A model generated the notes under the pieces. It searched no databases and was not told the origin of the DNA. It saw nothing but the letters and a program-made list of their open reading frames with translations. A DNA stretch of 64,000 nt, taken from positions 6,510,001-6,574,000 of the forward strand of contig JALGAS010000001.1 in the NCBI GenBank assembly GCA_023078685.1, in the 5' to 3' direction. Made by a program: the position numbers and the translations under genes. Origin of the DNA: Neopestalotiopsis rosae (lineage: Eukaryota; Ascomycota; Sordariomycetes; Amphisphaeriales; Sporocadaceae). The first letter of the stretch is position 1, and each line of letters begins with the position of its first letter. Shown here piece after piece: positions 11,367-22,806 of the stretch.

Positions 11367-13018
11367 ATGACGCCTTCTACTATGGAGTGGCCAGCCATCG
11401 CGGTAGCCGGCGTGGTTGCATTACTCACCATTGTCGCATACAGACGTTATTTATCACCACTCAGCAGTGTACCAGGACCTTTTTGGGCTTCTTTCTCCCG
11501 ATTTTGGCACGTTTATATCACCATCCAGGGAAACCAGAATGAACAGCTCACGGAAGCGCATGAAAAGTATGGTCCTTTCGTGCGTTTGGCCAACAATGAA
11601 GTCAGCGTCAGCCACCCGGATGCAGTCAAAAAGGTGCTCCTGGCAACCCTGGAAAAGGTAAGGAGATGATCAGAATAATTAATTGCAAAAGAAAATGCTG
11701 ACTGCTATTCCAGGGAACAATGTATAAAATGAGTACCTTTCCGGACTGGCGATATGAGAACCCAATGTCTATCACGGATCCCAAGCGCAAGGTTGAGCTG
11801 TCAAAGCAGTTTGCCTCCGGCTATACGCTGTCGAATGCGCTCAAGGCGGAAGAGTCGATTGACAGAAGAGTTTCGCTCTTTCTTGACCGTTTGAATGAAT
11901 ACGCCACGTCGAGTACCCCCATGGACCTGGCCAGCCACATCACGTATTTGACTCTCGATCTCCTTGGAGAGGTCCTCTTCAGCAAGCCGTTTGGCTACAC
12001 CGAGGCCGGATCCGACATCAAGGGCAGTATTGCTACCAACGAGAAGCTGATTGGCGTCCACGCCGTGGCTTCGCATTTCCGGTGGATCCAGCTCGCAGCC
12101 CTCAACCCGGTCACAACCAAGCTCATGCCCTGGGGTCACCTGTTCAACACTGCTTACGAGGCCTTGCAAGAGAGAAAGGCCAACCCCGACGCCCGGTTCG
12201 ATGTTATTGCCCACTGGCTCAAGACGGCTGCTGCACACCCGGACAAACTGAATGACCGTGACTTGCTCGGTAACACCACGGCCAATGTCGGTGCCGGCTC
12301 CGATACCATGTCTTGTGCGCTGCAGAGCTTCATCTACCACATGGCCCGGCAGCCGGAGGCCTGGTCGCGCGTCAGGAGCGAGATTCGCAAGGTGCAGGAG
12401 GCTGAGGGTGCTTGCCAAACCGGCGTCATCACTTATACTGATGCATCGAAACTACCATACTTTCAGGCTTGTCTCAAGGAGTCGTTGCGCATTCACAATC
12501 CGGTACCCATGGGCCTGCCACGTATTGCACCTGCAGGTGGCTTGACCATTGGAGATCGCACCATTCCCGCTGGTACAACGGTTTCTGTCAATCCTTGGGT
12601 TATTCACCACTCGAAGGAAATTTGGGGCCCTGATGCAGTAAGTCTTGTTGAACTTCTCGATTATTGCCACTTCCACTAACCTTGATAGCTCGAATTCAAT
12701 CCTGACCGTTGGCTCGGCCCTGATGCTACTCAATTGGATAAGTTCTGGTGTCCGGTAAGTTCGCAATGCATGGCGTTTCAGATCTTCATAAAATTGTACA
12801 GTCGCGGCTAACAAGAGCGGTTACAGTTTGGTGCCGGCTACATGTCATGCCCCGGTCAGCACTTTGCCAAGATGGAGCTATCCAAGATTCTCAGCACGGT
12901 CGTCAGGGATTATGACATTTCTCTGGTCAGCCCCGAGAAAAAGTGGAAGTGGAAGGCTTACTTCATCTCGGTGCCGTACGACTGGCCTGTCTACGTCTCC
13001 AAGGTCTCGTCGTCCTAA
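11367..13018 (+). CDS. Cytochrome P450 monooxygenase (pisatin-demethylase-like)
   Basis: Four exons (11367-11657, 11714-12637, 12689-12754, 12827-13018) join to 490 residues, a normal length for a microsomal fungal P450. An N-terminal membrane anchor (about 10-25) is followed by the hinge VPGPFWASFSRFW. The I-helix has AGSDT at 291-295 for oxygen activation, the K-helix ESLR is at 353-356 and the heme loop FGAGYMSCPGQ puts the axial ligand at Cys435. The FNPDRWLG segment before it is the usual PERF-like region. The overall pattern fits the CYP57/CYP65-like group that hydroxylates or demethylates small phenolic or terpenoid molecules. The substrate cannot be read from sequence. It is the first of several tailoring-type enzymes here, and its stop lies 198 nt from that of the convergent NmrA-like gene. 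Confidence 0.93.
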
Positions 13019-13215
13019 GCTCATACATACACGATCACGCCGCTCAGTCATCATTACGCAATGGCAAGGTTGTCTCAAGTCAATTTGTGGCATGTAAACG
13101 AAAGATTGATGCAACGAGCAACTAATAATTTAATCAACTCTGAATCGCTATTCCGCTATTGTGCTACGAGTGTCGCCGTATAGATCTTCATCTGTTCATA
13201 ACTTTATGCCATGGC

Positions 13216-14322
13216 TTAGTAAAAGGTCGAATTGACCGCAGCGATCAACCGGGGATCCACATCCTTGTACGGCTCCAATTTTCCATTCACGAGAAGATCC
13301 TCCAGGGTCGCCTTCTCATAGTTTGGCACCTCCCAAACGTCCGGCTGTATCATTTTAACATGCTCACCGTTACCCCAGACCCTACGATAATCCCAAACGG
13401 CTGCCAGCGGGCTGTTGGCTTTGAGGCAGCTGTCAATGTTGTCCTCGACTTCTTGTAGTGTATGATGGAACTCGGTTGGACTTTGGCCACTTTTCTTGGT
13501 CATGGCGGCTGCAATCTCGCGACCAGTTACTTGAAGTTCCGATATACCAATAGTGCGTCCTGCAAGTTTTTCTGGCGGAGTCGCAGCGAATATTGATGCG
13601 TATGCTGCGGCTACGTAATTTCGAGTGCTTCAGTTCATGTTAGTTCAATCACTGCGATCGATTCTGTTATGGCAGCTTACCAAATATTCATCTTCTGGTT
13701 AGCGCTATCTCCAGTATAGACTATCCTGTTATTCGCGATATCTATGCCCAGAAGCCTTCGGTTTGAGATTAGCCGCCATGCTGGAATTCAACGTAGTAGG
13801 GCATAACTTACCCGACACTAAAGGTCGACTCGGCAAAGCTTCCAGGTACCACGATCGCAAGAGGGATACCACGTGCAACTGCCGCATCCTCGATATCTTG
13901 CTTCATCTTTCGCATCGGGATCCGCCGGCCCGATTCGTCGCATCGATAACCCAGGTTGGAAGGCACAAATAGACGAACTTTCGTATGTGGCAACGCCTCA
14001 ATAAATGCCTGCTGTCTCAAGATATCATCGCGACCGACGCACGAGCTGTGGGATGTCATTATCTTTGCTTGTCATACTTTCCCTGCTGTACTCACATGAG
14101 AATTTCAACGTCTTCTAGCGCAGTGACAAGAGCTGCCTTGTCGTCAATGTCTACCTCGATACAGGTGACACCAGCAGGTACGCCCGAGATATCTGATCCA
14201 GGTCGATAGAGGACTTTGACTGGTGCTCCAGCCGCGGAAATAGCTTGAGTGAATGGTGCACCAGCCCAGCTGCGATGACCATAGATGGCTACACGGTTAT
14301 GGGTTTGCCCGGCAGTCGACAT
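13216..14322 (-). CDS. NmrA-like / isoflavone-reductase-like NAD(P)-binding protein
   Basis: Exons 14322-14096, 14045-13812, 13755-13681 and 13627-13216 join to 315 residues, the usual size for the family. The N-terminal Rossmann segment VAIYGHRSWAG has a degenerate glycine motif (usually GxTGxxG). The beta-4 region reads VEILISCVG, followed by the RLFVPSNLGY segment and a conserved lysine in MRKMKQDIED that matches the reductase catalytic helix. The C-terminal half has the NYVAAAYA and GRTIGISE segments typical of PCBER/NmrA-like proteins. Members either reduce aromatic or enone substrates with NADPH or act as redox-sensing regulators. The changed glycine loop leaves open whether it binds cofactor normally. 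Two acceptors end in AAG rather than CAG or TAG. They are supported by phase and protein similarity. Confidence 0.85.
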
Positions 14323-15751
14323 GATGACAGGCTCTGAATTAAGTGTAGAAGCAGAGCAGTTGATGTTGCAAAAGGTGAATTGTTTCTGATATGATCAATT
14401 GAATATTTCTATAGTCTACTGCCAAGAATCTAGTTGGATCATAAAGTCTATTTATTGCAATACATGCTCTCTTCATCTCGCTGCCGCGGGCTCCTGAGAC
14501 CTCACTAACCTTAGTGGGGTCACCGTGAATAGTGCTGACTCTCGTCGGCTTTATGGAAGCCCGATTTTCATTTATCGCCGCAGCGCTGTCTCAGCTGTTG
14601 ACTGAGAGTCGAACGGTGAATCCCTAATGCGATGATTATCTAAAAAGCAATGCAATCGGCTTTATGTCAACGCGCGAAATGGTCAAATCCGACGTAGGCT
14701 CATCCATTCTCATCTCCCATGCAGTCGCATTACTAATGCCGGTCGTTCGTCTTCAGGGCCAAAGGTTGACTGTATCTCATTGCGATTGGGAGCTGCACCT
14801 TACACAAGATATTGCAAAAACCTCAACCTGACATACTTTTGTATTTGAATATAGAATCATATACTCACATGCCAAGATTTCAGCCCGGCTCGCTTCAAGG
14901 GTTCCGGAGCTGAGGTTTGGAGGAGCTTCGGCAGTATAAGTTACAGCGCCAGAGTGCTAGCAGAGCACGAGCACGGTATACGCATCAAAAAAAGGAATAC
15001 CTGAAGGTGAATAGTGTTGATTCCCAACCCATACAAATCGGCGAAAATGGTTCAACTTCCCAATTTATCAATGAGTACTGATTACTGAGATAATTACAAG
15101 AATTCGCATCTTCTTGGGCTTCATATTGCTCATGTAAACGCCGTATGGATGAAAGAAAAGAGCCGCCTGGATGTTTTCGGACATGCACTCTTGTATGTAA
15201 TATTTAAAATGCCTAAATAGGATGACGAAATATCGGTCGAGGCAACCCTGTAATCACACAGCAGTCCTTGTTTCGGAACATCAGTCCAAAGTGTCAAGCA
15301 CAGCAGCACTTCAACAAAGTCAGCCACGCCGGGTATAAAGACTTCTAGGGCTGTCAATATATTTTGGCATAAAAATGGCCATGCAATGCGACTTCGGACT
15401 ATGTGGGGTGGTCTCAGCTCTGGGCTTCAAGGTGTCAATATTAGAAAGGAGTTGCATCTTGGCTATTAGATACTATCTGGCCATTTAGCCGTTGCTATCT
15501 TTATTGGTAGGTTCGCCCACTCTGCAGAATATATGAAGAAGACTATTTCAATATACCGCCTCTCTGATTGGCGTCGGCCTGGTGCAATCTCCAATTCTGA
15601 TATCTCTAAACATCAACAATGAGCCATTCGCCTGAAAAGGACTTTATATGTTGATAAGAGATAGACAGATATAAGGTGTACTCCCTGTCGCACAGTCAAA
15701 CAATTCTCTGGCAAGTTACGATCATTGAAAAATAGAGGCTCGGTGTTTTTC
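14323..15751. other. Divergent intergenic region
   Basis: About 1.4 kb between the NmrA-like gene (minus) and the FAD oxidase gene (plus). No frame with coding character is seen; short frames at 14985-15357 are not supported. Confidence 0.5.
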
Positions 15752-17877
15752 ATGCCCGAATTTAGTATGGGGGCGTTTCTCTATACTCTACTGTGGAGCA
15801 GTCTTGCTGTTGCCGCCAAAGTCAACTTCCCTTTCGAGTCTGTCCAGCTCTCAGAAGCTGACATAGGAGACTTCAGCGCAATCGCATTTGGCAACAATTC
15901 GACTCCCATTTCTGATGCAGATTGTCGAGCGCATCCCGGTACATCAGATTGGCCAGTCGTGGCGGAATGGGCCCAGCTCAACGACACGCTCCAGGGCAGC
16001 TTGCTGCACCCGAGTCCGATCGCTGCTGTTTGCTATGATGGGCCAAGTCGGAACCCGACGCAGTGCAACATTCTCTTGCGTCTTGCAGCAATCTCGAGAT
16101 TTTACTTGGATGATCCGCTCAGTGTAATGACAGCCTGGACCGAAGGCGATACTTGTTATGCAACGGCAAACTCAACCGGGTTGAATTGTACCCAGGGAGG
16201 GTTTCCTGAATATGTTGTCAATGTGACAAATGTGAAACAGATACAGGCAAGTCACCCGAGTAGGATATTTGTTACAACTTAGATGACTTCGGGCCGATAA
16301 TCAACGTGGTTGTCAACAAACATACCGTCGACCTATAATGCTAATTTCGTACAATGCAGGCCGCTGTCAATTTCGCACGCAACAAGAATCTCCGCCTAGT
16401 AATCAAGTAAGTATGTCGCAATCATTCAAGGAATGAGAATTTTTGACTCATTACCACTCAGAAACTCTGGTCATGATTGGCATGGAAGATCAGCTGGATT
16501 CGGATCCCTCAGTATCTGGACCCACTGGCTAAAGGATTTCGAATATCTCCCAGAATACGAAATTGGGGGGTATAGCGGCCACGCTGCACGCGTCGCCACA
16601 GGTCTAGAGGCATGGCAAATGTATGAGCACATGAATGAAAACAACGTCACCATTGTGGTTCCAGGCAGCTATACAATTGCGCCTTACGGTGGCTGGATGG
16701 CCGCGGGCGGACACAACCCCCTGACCTCATACTACGGCTTAGGCGCTGACCAAGTCTTGTCCTTGCAAGTCGTGACAGCAGATGGAAACTTTATGACTGC
16801 TAGTCCGGAGGAGAATCAAGATTTGTTCTACGCTCTAAGAGGAGGCGGAGCTGGTAAGTCATGTTCGCCCTTCATGTTTCTTCTCTCTTTTCCTTACAAT
16901 TCTGCTTGGCCCTCGAGTCTTCATGTGCTAATCGACGCAAAGGTACGTTTGGCATCGTCACGTCGGTCATCGTCAAAGCGCATCCCGGCTTTGTCAATGT
17001 GACTCGGACCTCTGTGGACTTTTTTGTCCGAAACGCATCAGATGCAGCAGAAGTCGACACTTTCTGGCGCGGGATGCATGCGTACTATCGCTTCGGAGCA
17101 GTAATTGTTGACGCTGGAGGTACTGCCTATGGAGACATCAACATGTTCAATGCTTCTCTCAACGGCAGCTTCACTTTCAGCACACAAATCGAGATGCCTG
17201 CCAAGACTCCTCAAGAAGTCTTTGACTTTCTGCAACCATTTATCGACGATTTGAACGCCATGGGCATCAACGTCAATAACAGCCAGCCTGTGCCGTCGGA
17301 TCGATGGACCGCAGGCAACAATGGCTTGGGAGATGTGCCAGGAAACCAACGATTTGCCAGCCGCCTTATTCCACGATCAGCTTTTGAGTATGACGAAGTC
17401 AGGCATACGACCATTGATGCCATACGTCGGACAGTAGAGGCCGGTTACAGGTTCCACGGAATTCACATGCAGCCGACAGAAGCCATCGCCGGCTTGCCTG
17501 GCAACAACTCGGTCAATCCAGCCTTTCGCACTGCCATTATGCACGCCGACGTCTTTGACAATGCCAATGCCGCGTTAAGGGGGGCCACACCGGAAGAGTG
17601 GATGAGTTCTTATCAACGATTCAATGCGTCCATGACGGAACTAAGGGACGCGACGCCAGGAACGGGAGCATATTTCAATGAAGCAGATGTGCTGGAACCG
17701 CACTGGCAGCAGGCATTCTTTGGCTCCAACTATGACAGATTGCTGGAGATCAAAAAGGCTCGCGACCCATGGAACCTGTTCTATGCGCGCGACACTGTGG
17801 GGAGTGAAAATTGGAAGGTCATCACGGCAGACGGGCTCCCGACGGAGAACGGGCCTCTTTGCAAAGTTTCTGAGTAG
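15752..17877 (+). CDS. Secreted BBE-type FAD-linked oxidase
   Basis: Exons 15752-16246, 16360-16406, 16462-16853 and 16943-17877 join to 622 residues. A signal peptide is present; the second ATG (Met6, 15767) would give a cleaner one. The FAD-binding PCMH domain shows NSGHDWHGRSAG, where His185 is the expected 8-alpha-histidyl FAD anchor. It continues through VVPGSYTIAPYGGWMAAGGH, which lacks the second, cysteinyl anchor of plant BBE enzymes, then LRGGGAGTFGIVTSV. The C-terminal BBE motif NEADVLEPHWQQAFFG and the end segment DPWNLFYARDTVG are intact. Several N-x-T/S sites fit secretion. Such enzymes oxidise alcohols, sugars or ring carbons and pass electrons to oxygen. The first intron seems to start with GC (CAG then GCAAGT), a rare but accepted donor. 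A neighbouring secreted hydrolase may share the pathway. Confidence 0.9.
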
Positions 17878-18075
17878 GCGTAACAGTGCATACGATGCCT
17901 ATGATGGTGGAAGTATAAAATGAAGAAGTAGTGGTACAATAAAAGACTATCACGGAAACACTCAATTGCCTCAGTGGAAATGGTCGTTGTTGAGCAGCTA
18001 CCTATGACAATGATAAACAGATATATCATGTATGCTTACACACAATATTTACCGCTTTTCTTCAATAGTGTCTAC

Positions 18076-19113
18076 TCAGATGTTTTCCTGGAAAAATCGG
18101 ATCAACCTGGCAAAGGGAATGAGATCCACACGATCGTAGAGGTCGACATGACCCGCACCAGCGACCCAGACCAGCTCCTTTGGCTCGGCAGCGCGCGTAT
18201 ATGCATCTTCGCTGAACTGGCGTGAGTGTGCCTGGTCGCCAGAAATGAACAGCATTGGACGTGGCGATACAGTCTCAATGTCGTTGAAAGGGTAAAAGTT
18301 CATAAACTTGACATTGCTCGACAGCGTCGGGTGGGTCGTGAGATTGGACAGCGACCCCGGAGGCGTGACCTCGCCCCGGACGGTGCGGTAGTAGTCAAAG
18401 AACTCGCGCTCAACGGCCGTCGCATTCGCCGTGAGAACATTCAAGGTACCGCTGGTGTAGGTGGTGGCACCGCCCTGGGCTTCGCGGAGACGCTGCTGTG
18501 CCGCCTCGGCAACGACCTGTTGGCGCTGTTGAACGCTCTGCGAGCTTTGCAGGCCTTCGCGGGCTAGAGTCCCCATGTCGTACATGCTAGATGTTGCAAT
18601 AGCCTTGATTCGAGAATCAATCTTGGAGGCGCTAATGACAAAGCCGCCGCTCCCACAGATGCCGACAGCCCCAACGCGCTCCGGGTCGACAAAGTCTTGG
18701 GTGCTGAGGTAGTCCACGGCAGCGCTGAAAGCCTCTGCGTATAGATCGGGCGACACGGCATTGCGCGGCTCGCCTTCGCTGGCGCCCCAGAATGGGAGGT
18801 CGAGTGAGACTGTAACGAAACCCTGTTCGGCCAACTTAGTTGCGTACAAGTTTGCGCTCTGCTCCTTTACTGCGCCCATAGGGTGGCCGACGACAATGGC
18901 TGGACTCGAAGAATCGTAATCTAGATCTCTCAAAGTGAAGAGGTTGCCGGCAATGGTGGTATGGTATTGACAAGTAAAGGTGATTGGTTGAATTGTGACG
19001 TTTTCGCTGCGGTAGAAATTGTTGGCCCCATATGACATGTTTTGTGCTGCTACCAGTATGATTTGCGACATCAATGCCATCGCGCAGGTGAAAACTGTAG
19101 TCGTTTTGGTCAT
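18076..19113 (-). CDS. Secreted alpha/beta hydrolase (dienelactone-hydrolase-like)
   Basis: A single exon of 345 residues with a signal peptide ending near residue 23 (VAA before QN). The oxyanion segment is VVGHPMGA (74-81). The nucleophile elbow is GICGSGG (151-157), which offers either Cys153 or Ser155. By analogy with related fungal proteins Ser155 is more likely, but a DLH-like cysteine cannot be ruled out. The acid lies in FISGDQAHS and the catalytic histidine in AGAGHVDLYD near the C-terminus. The IKAIATSSMYDMG segment is typical of a fungal/bacterial group annotated as DLH or YcjY-like hydrolases. Its stop lies 198 nt from the convergent FAD oxidase gene. Both products are secreted, which suggests linked extracellular chemistry. 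Substrate unknown. Confidence 0.86.
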   Translation of the reverse strand: MTKTTTVFTCAMALMSQIILVAAQNMSYGANNFYRSENVTIQPITFTCQYHTTIAGNLFTLRDLDYDSSSPAIVVGHPMGAVKEQSANLYATKLAEQGFVTVSLDLPFWGASEGEPRNAVSPDLYAEAFSAAVDYLSTQDFVDPERVGAVGICGSGGFVISASKIDSRIKAIATSSMYDMGTLAREGLQSSQSVQQRQQVVAEAAQQRLREAQGGATTYTSGTLNVLTANATAVEREFFDYYRTVRGEVTPPGSLSNLTTHPTLSSNVKFMNFYPFNDIETVSPRPMLFISGDQAHSRQFSEDAYTRAAEPKELVWVAGAGHVDLYDRVDLIPFARLIRFFQENI

Positions 19114-19208
19114 CGTGACTGATTCAGAGAATCGATTCTAATGATAGCACTGGATTGAAGTTTGGTACTACTCTTTCTGGCGATTGAAGGATGGTACCCA
19201 TGGTATTC

Positions 19209-19215
19209 ATATATA
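19209..19215 (-). promoter_or_regulatory. TATA-like box of the alpha/beta hydrolase gene
   Basis: On the minus strand TATATAT lies about 95 nt before the ATG, a suitable position for a core promoter. Confidence 0.4.
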
Positions 19216-19518
19216 CCTGGAACTGGCGGAGAGTTGGACCTCGTACCACCAGATCATAATTGCTCGCATACATCAGTCTTCAGCTTGATAATCAAGTTGT
19301 GTTAGGAGACTGGTAAGTCTATCAATCAGTCTTGGGGATACCAAGACCTCACGTCATCGCTGCGTTCGATAACGATCATCTCGATGTCAATGCATCCAAG
19401 AAAAATAAAACTCATCTTGTTCGGTCGTCATTCTTGCTGCCTAGAGCACCGGTTGCAGTTCGGAGGTTCTTGATAAGCCAGTTGCATTAGCGAAGTCTTG
19501 TGAGATAAAGTCTTCGTA

Positions 19519-20448
19519 TCATAACGTCAAAAACATAGCCTCATTATCCACAACCAAGGGACCATCACCCCTTTGGGTGCGCCAATGATTGGTTGATTCT
19601 AATATTTGCGGACATCCTCGGAGTAGCCAACCCCAATTGCGGAGGAATACTTCAGTAACTTCCCAGTTTTGTATATTCCAAGAATCTCCCCATACAATTA
19701 TGCCAGGTGAATCGGTCACGCTATCCGACATATTCTCAATCATATCGTTCCACAACCGAATCTCATCTTCCTCGGAAAGCTTTGCAGTCGTGGCTACGAG
19801 AAAGTTGTCCCGCATTCGAGGCAGTGGAAACAGGTCAATCCATGGATGGTGGGGCATGCGTAGCTGAAGGGCAGTTGGCATGAGATTCTCTGGAAGGCAT
19901 CCTCCTTGTGCAGGTGGAAGACATGCTGTCTCGGTCGGCCCGACAAAGCCAAACGGCGAGACGACTTGACAGTCAAGCCAATCAACCTTGAGCTGGAGTG
20001 CCTCTGCATTGTTCGCCAAGCTGCGGAGGAAATTGAGATGGATAATTCCGGGCAAGTGATCCATCTGTGGTCGTCCAGTCATGTAGCTCGCAAGGGCTTG
20101 TTTGGCGAGATGCCCCAAGAGATTCCGTTTCTGGTCAGCCTTGCGCCTCGAGACTTTGGTCCTGTCTTCCTCTTCTAATGGGGGTGAAGCATTTTTTGTG
20201 GTGGTATATGGGTTCCTTTTGCGGTCTATGCGAAGATTGCGCTTATTAGGCATATTTTGTCATTGAAAGCTCGTATGAATTTACTCACAGGCTCTTTGAT
20301 TGAGCAAATTTTGCAGTTTCTTGCGTTCTCTACGATTCGTGACGCCAGCCCAGTCCTCTTTGCGAGTCCTCACAAGAGCTTGATGGGCCATTCGTTGTAT
20401 GGGAATCGGTGGTGGCGCACCCGGACTCTCAACATGATCTGAAGCCAT
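19519..20448 (-). CDS. bZIP-type transcription factor with DUF3425
   Basis: Two exons, 20448-20289 and 20225-19519, join to 288 residues. Exon 1 begins MASDHVESPG and ends in the basic region EDWAGVTNRRERKKLQN. The intron splits the basic region, and exon 2 resumes with YRKRNP. The joined core reads NLLNQRAYRKR, which keeps the bZIP invariant Asn-x7-Arg spacing. The position after the Asn is Leu where this group usually has Arg, and no clear leucine zipper follows. The C-terminal DUF3425 domain includes HPWIDLFPLPRMRDN, IIVWGDSWNIQNWEV and a Trp-rich end. In fungi such factors often sit inside metabolic gene clusters and control them. Its place between the hydrolase and the SDR makes it the best candidate local regulator. 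Without the short first exon the DNA-binding region would be missed. Confidence 0.88.
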
Positions 20449-20992
20449 CTCGCACAAAATTGGAGATCTATACCTTCCAGGAACGATGAAGATTGGAGAA
20501 GGCCGTTGCTAAATATGCAACTGGCTTACTGCCAAGCACTACCACCTACATGATGATTTCAGTTCTGGGGATTCACAAGATAAGAGCGCTAGCCGAGCCC
20601 TGACTCGCCGGCACATACGGACACTAATGCACATGGCTTATGGTGGGGCGAGCTTAATGGTCAGGTACGATTACAGGGGTGGACACTCGGTATACTGATG
20701 CTCAACTTCAATCGAACGAATTAAAGCTGTGATCTCTAGCAGCCTCAGAAGGGAGCATCTCGGCATTAGTACATGCTGTACCTCTGCTGGAGACGTCACT
20801 ACCCGCGTGAATCTATTCTCGCGTCACGCTGGTTGCGAGCTACACAATAAGCGGACAAAAACGAGTTCCCGTCGAGGACCGAATTGGCGAGCTAAACGCC
20901 GAGCTTGTTGACAATGTCATGACACATTTGCTCAACGCCACGAATATTCAGACGGATGAACTCCCTCTCTTTTTTCTTCTCGGAACCTCCAT
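20449..20992. other. Divergent intergenic region
   Basis: Shared upstream region of the bZIP gene (minus) and the SDR gene (plus), about 665 nt between start codons. No coding frame is supported. Confidence 0.5.
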
Positions 20993-21000
20993 TATATAAA
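20993..21000 (+). promoter_or_regulatory. TATA box of the SDR gene
   Basis: TATATAAA lies 114 nt before the ATG at 21114. Confidence 0.5.
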
Positions 21001-21113
21001 TATGAATCTTGCTACCCATTTTTGTCCTCGCCTGATAACAAATCTTGTGCCGCTTCAAATACGTTTACGCAAGGCAATTGAATTCGAATCAATCCTCACT
21101 GTCAACATCAAGC

Positions 21114-22292
21114 ATGGCAACAGACAGTACTCCCAGGTCTTCTAGCTTAGCAGGCAAGACCGCTGTGATCACAGGAGGTAATGTCGCGCTTCTTCAAGAC
21201 TGTTGAGGATATTAATGAAGTCGTCGGTCACAGGAGCAAGCGGTATCGGTGAAGCGTATGTACGGGCGCTCGTCGATGCAGGGTGAGTCCACACTTCGCA
21301 TATGAGATACTCGCTATCACTAATAGAGGAAATCAAGGGTGTACGTCTGCTTTGGAGATAGAGACGTGGCGGCTGGTACACGACTAGCCTCAGAACTGCC
21401 TGCGTAAGTCCATGACAATCACACAAGCCTTGTAAAATGCACTAACAAACCGAAGGACTCGGTTTGTCTCCTGCGATGTTACGAAATGGGAGGACCAGGT
21501 TCATCTTTTTGAGGAAGCAATTAATTTCTCGCCAAGCAAGAAGGTTCACTATGTAGTGGCCAATGCTGGTATTGCGCCCAAAGACGACGTCTTCTCGTTT
21601 GACGGTATGGCAGGATGCGATATTCCAAAGACCTTGGATCATGTTGACTGATACCTTCATCCATAGGTCCAGATGGCCCTCCGAAGAAGCCCAACTTGGG
21701 AACAATTGACGTCAATCTGGTTGGCGGGTTGTACACAGTCAAACTTTCCATGCACTACTTCATCAAGCAGAATGGCGTTGAAGCAAATTCCTCCCAGGAC
21801 GACACTTGCTTGGTGCTCATCGGATCCGGTGCTGCCTTTTTGGACATTCCCCGCGGGCCTCAATATCCAGCGACCAAGTGGGCATTGCGCGGAGTCATGC
21901 ATTCACTTCGAAGAACAGCACACCACTACGGCAGTCGTGTTAATCTGATATGTCCATGGTATGTCGCACTATCCCCTCTCACCTTATTCATGCATATCTA
22001 ATACGCACACAGGTACGTGAGGACGGATATTTTATCAAAAGATCAATTCGATCAAGTAGAGAAGTGCGGTGTCACATTGGCTCTGCCAGCAGATGCAGGA
22101 CGCGCATTGTTGCACATTTTGCAGGATAGTACCATTAATGGGCGGTCGTTCTTCATTGGAGGCAAGAAATGGGCACCAAATGGCTTCATCGACCTCGATA
22201 TCGACGATTACTCCGGCAATACGTTGTTGCAGGAAATCCAAGCCGAGCAGATTGCGCCAGCGCCGGTGGAATTGGGGCTATTTCCTGCATAA
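21114..22292 (+). CDS. Short-chain dehydrogenase/reductase
   Basis: Six exons (21114-21177, 21234-21282, 21338-21403, 21456-21604, 21667-21958, 22013-22292) join to 299 residues. Every junction restores one frame. The dinucleotide loop TGGASGIG is at 20-27, the structural NAG at 96-98, Ser163 in LIGSGAAF, and the catalytic pair Tyr176/Lys180 in YPATK. An Asp in CFGDRD after beta-2 favours NAD over NADP. The pattern resembles fungal relatives of 15-hydroxyprostaglandin dehydrogenase. A cytosolic enzyme that oxidises a secondary alcohol or reduces a ketone is expected. The dense introns (five in 900 nt of coding) distinguish it from its single-exon neighbour. The bZIP regulator starts 665 nt away in the opposite direction, so the two may share control. 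Confidence 0.92.
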
Positions 22293-22806
22293 TAGGAACA
22301 AAGGCAATAAGCTCAGCGTGGCTGAGTAATCAAAAAGCAAACCAATACATGTCATTTTGAGCCTCTATCGGCTTCGGGATCTGGCTGGCCACGTGTGCCT
22401 TGATAATATGACTGACAATTGGTGTCAAGTATAATCAATTCTCCACAGGTCCCGATTACATAGTGCCAATAGACGTGCAAAAGAACCCTCTGGGAGCTTT
22501 ACAATATCGGGCTTTGATCAACTGGGTTCAGGTAGCGCTGACACCGAGGGGACTGGTGCTAGCTGGCAGAGCCCAGCAGTGCGCCGCTTGATGTCATCGT
22601 TTACGTTTCATTCAGCACGAAGGACTCTGTAATGCCCTATGGTTTTCAATGAACTCAAAAACTGGAAACTCGCTCCCAATTCGAGAGCCCGGACAATACT
22701 CGTCCATCCCATGATCATACTGAACATTGCGTTCTCCTGTCACCACTTCTCATCGGCTACTAGAAAGCCCATCACAGTATTACCTGAGAATTGAGTCGAG
22801 TGCATT
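22293..22806. other. Intergenic, no supported gene
   Basis: A 514 nt spacer between the SDR and amidohydrolase genes on the same strand, containing the amidohydrolase promoter. Nothing else is seen. Confidence 0.5.

Noticed and set aside
11801..12418. 205-residue minus-strand frame
   Set aside because: Antisense shadow of P450 exon 2.
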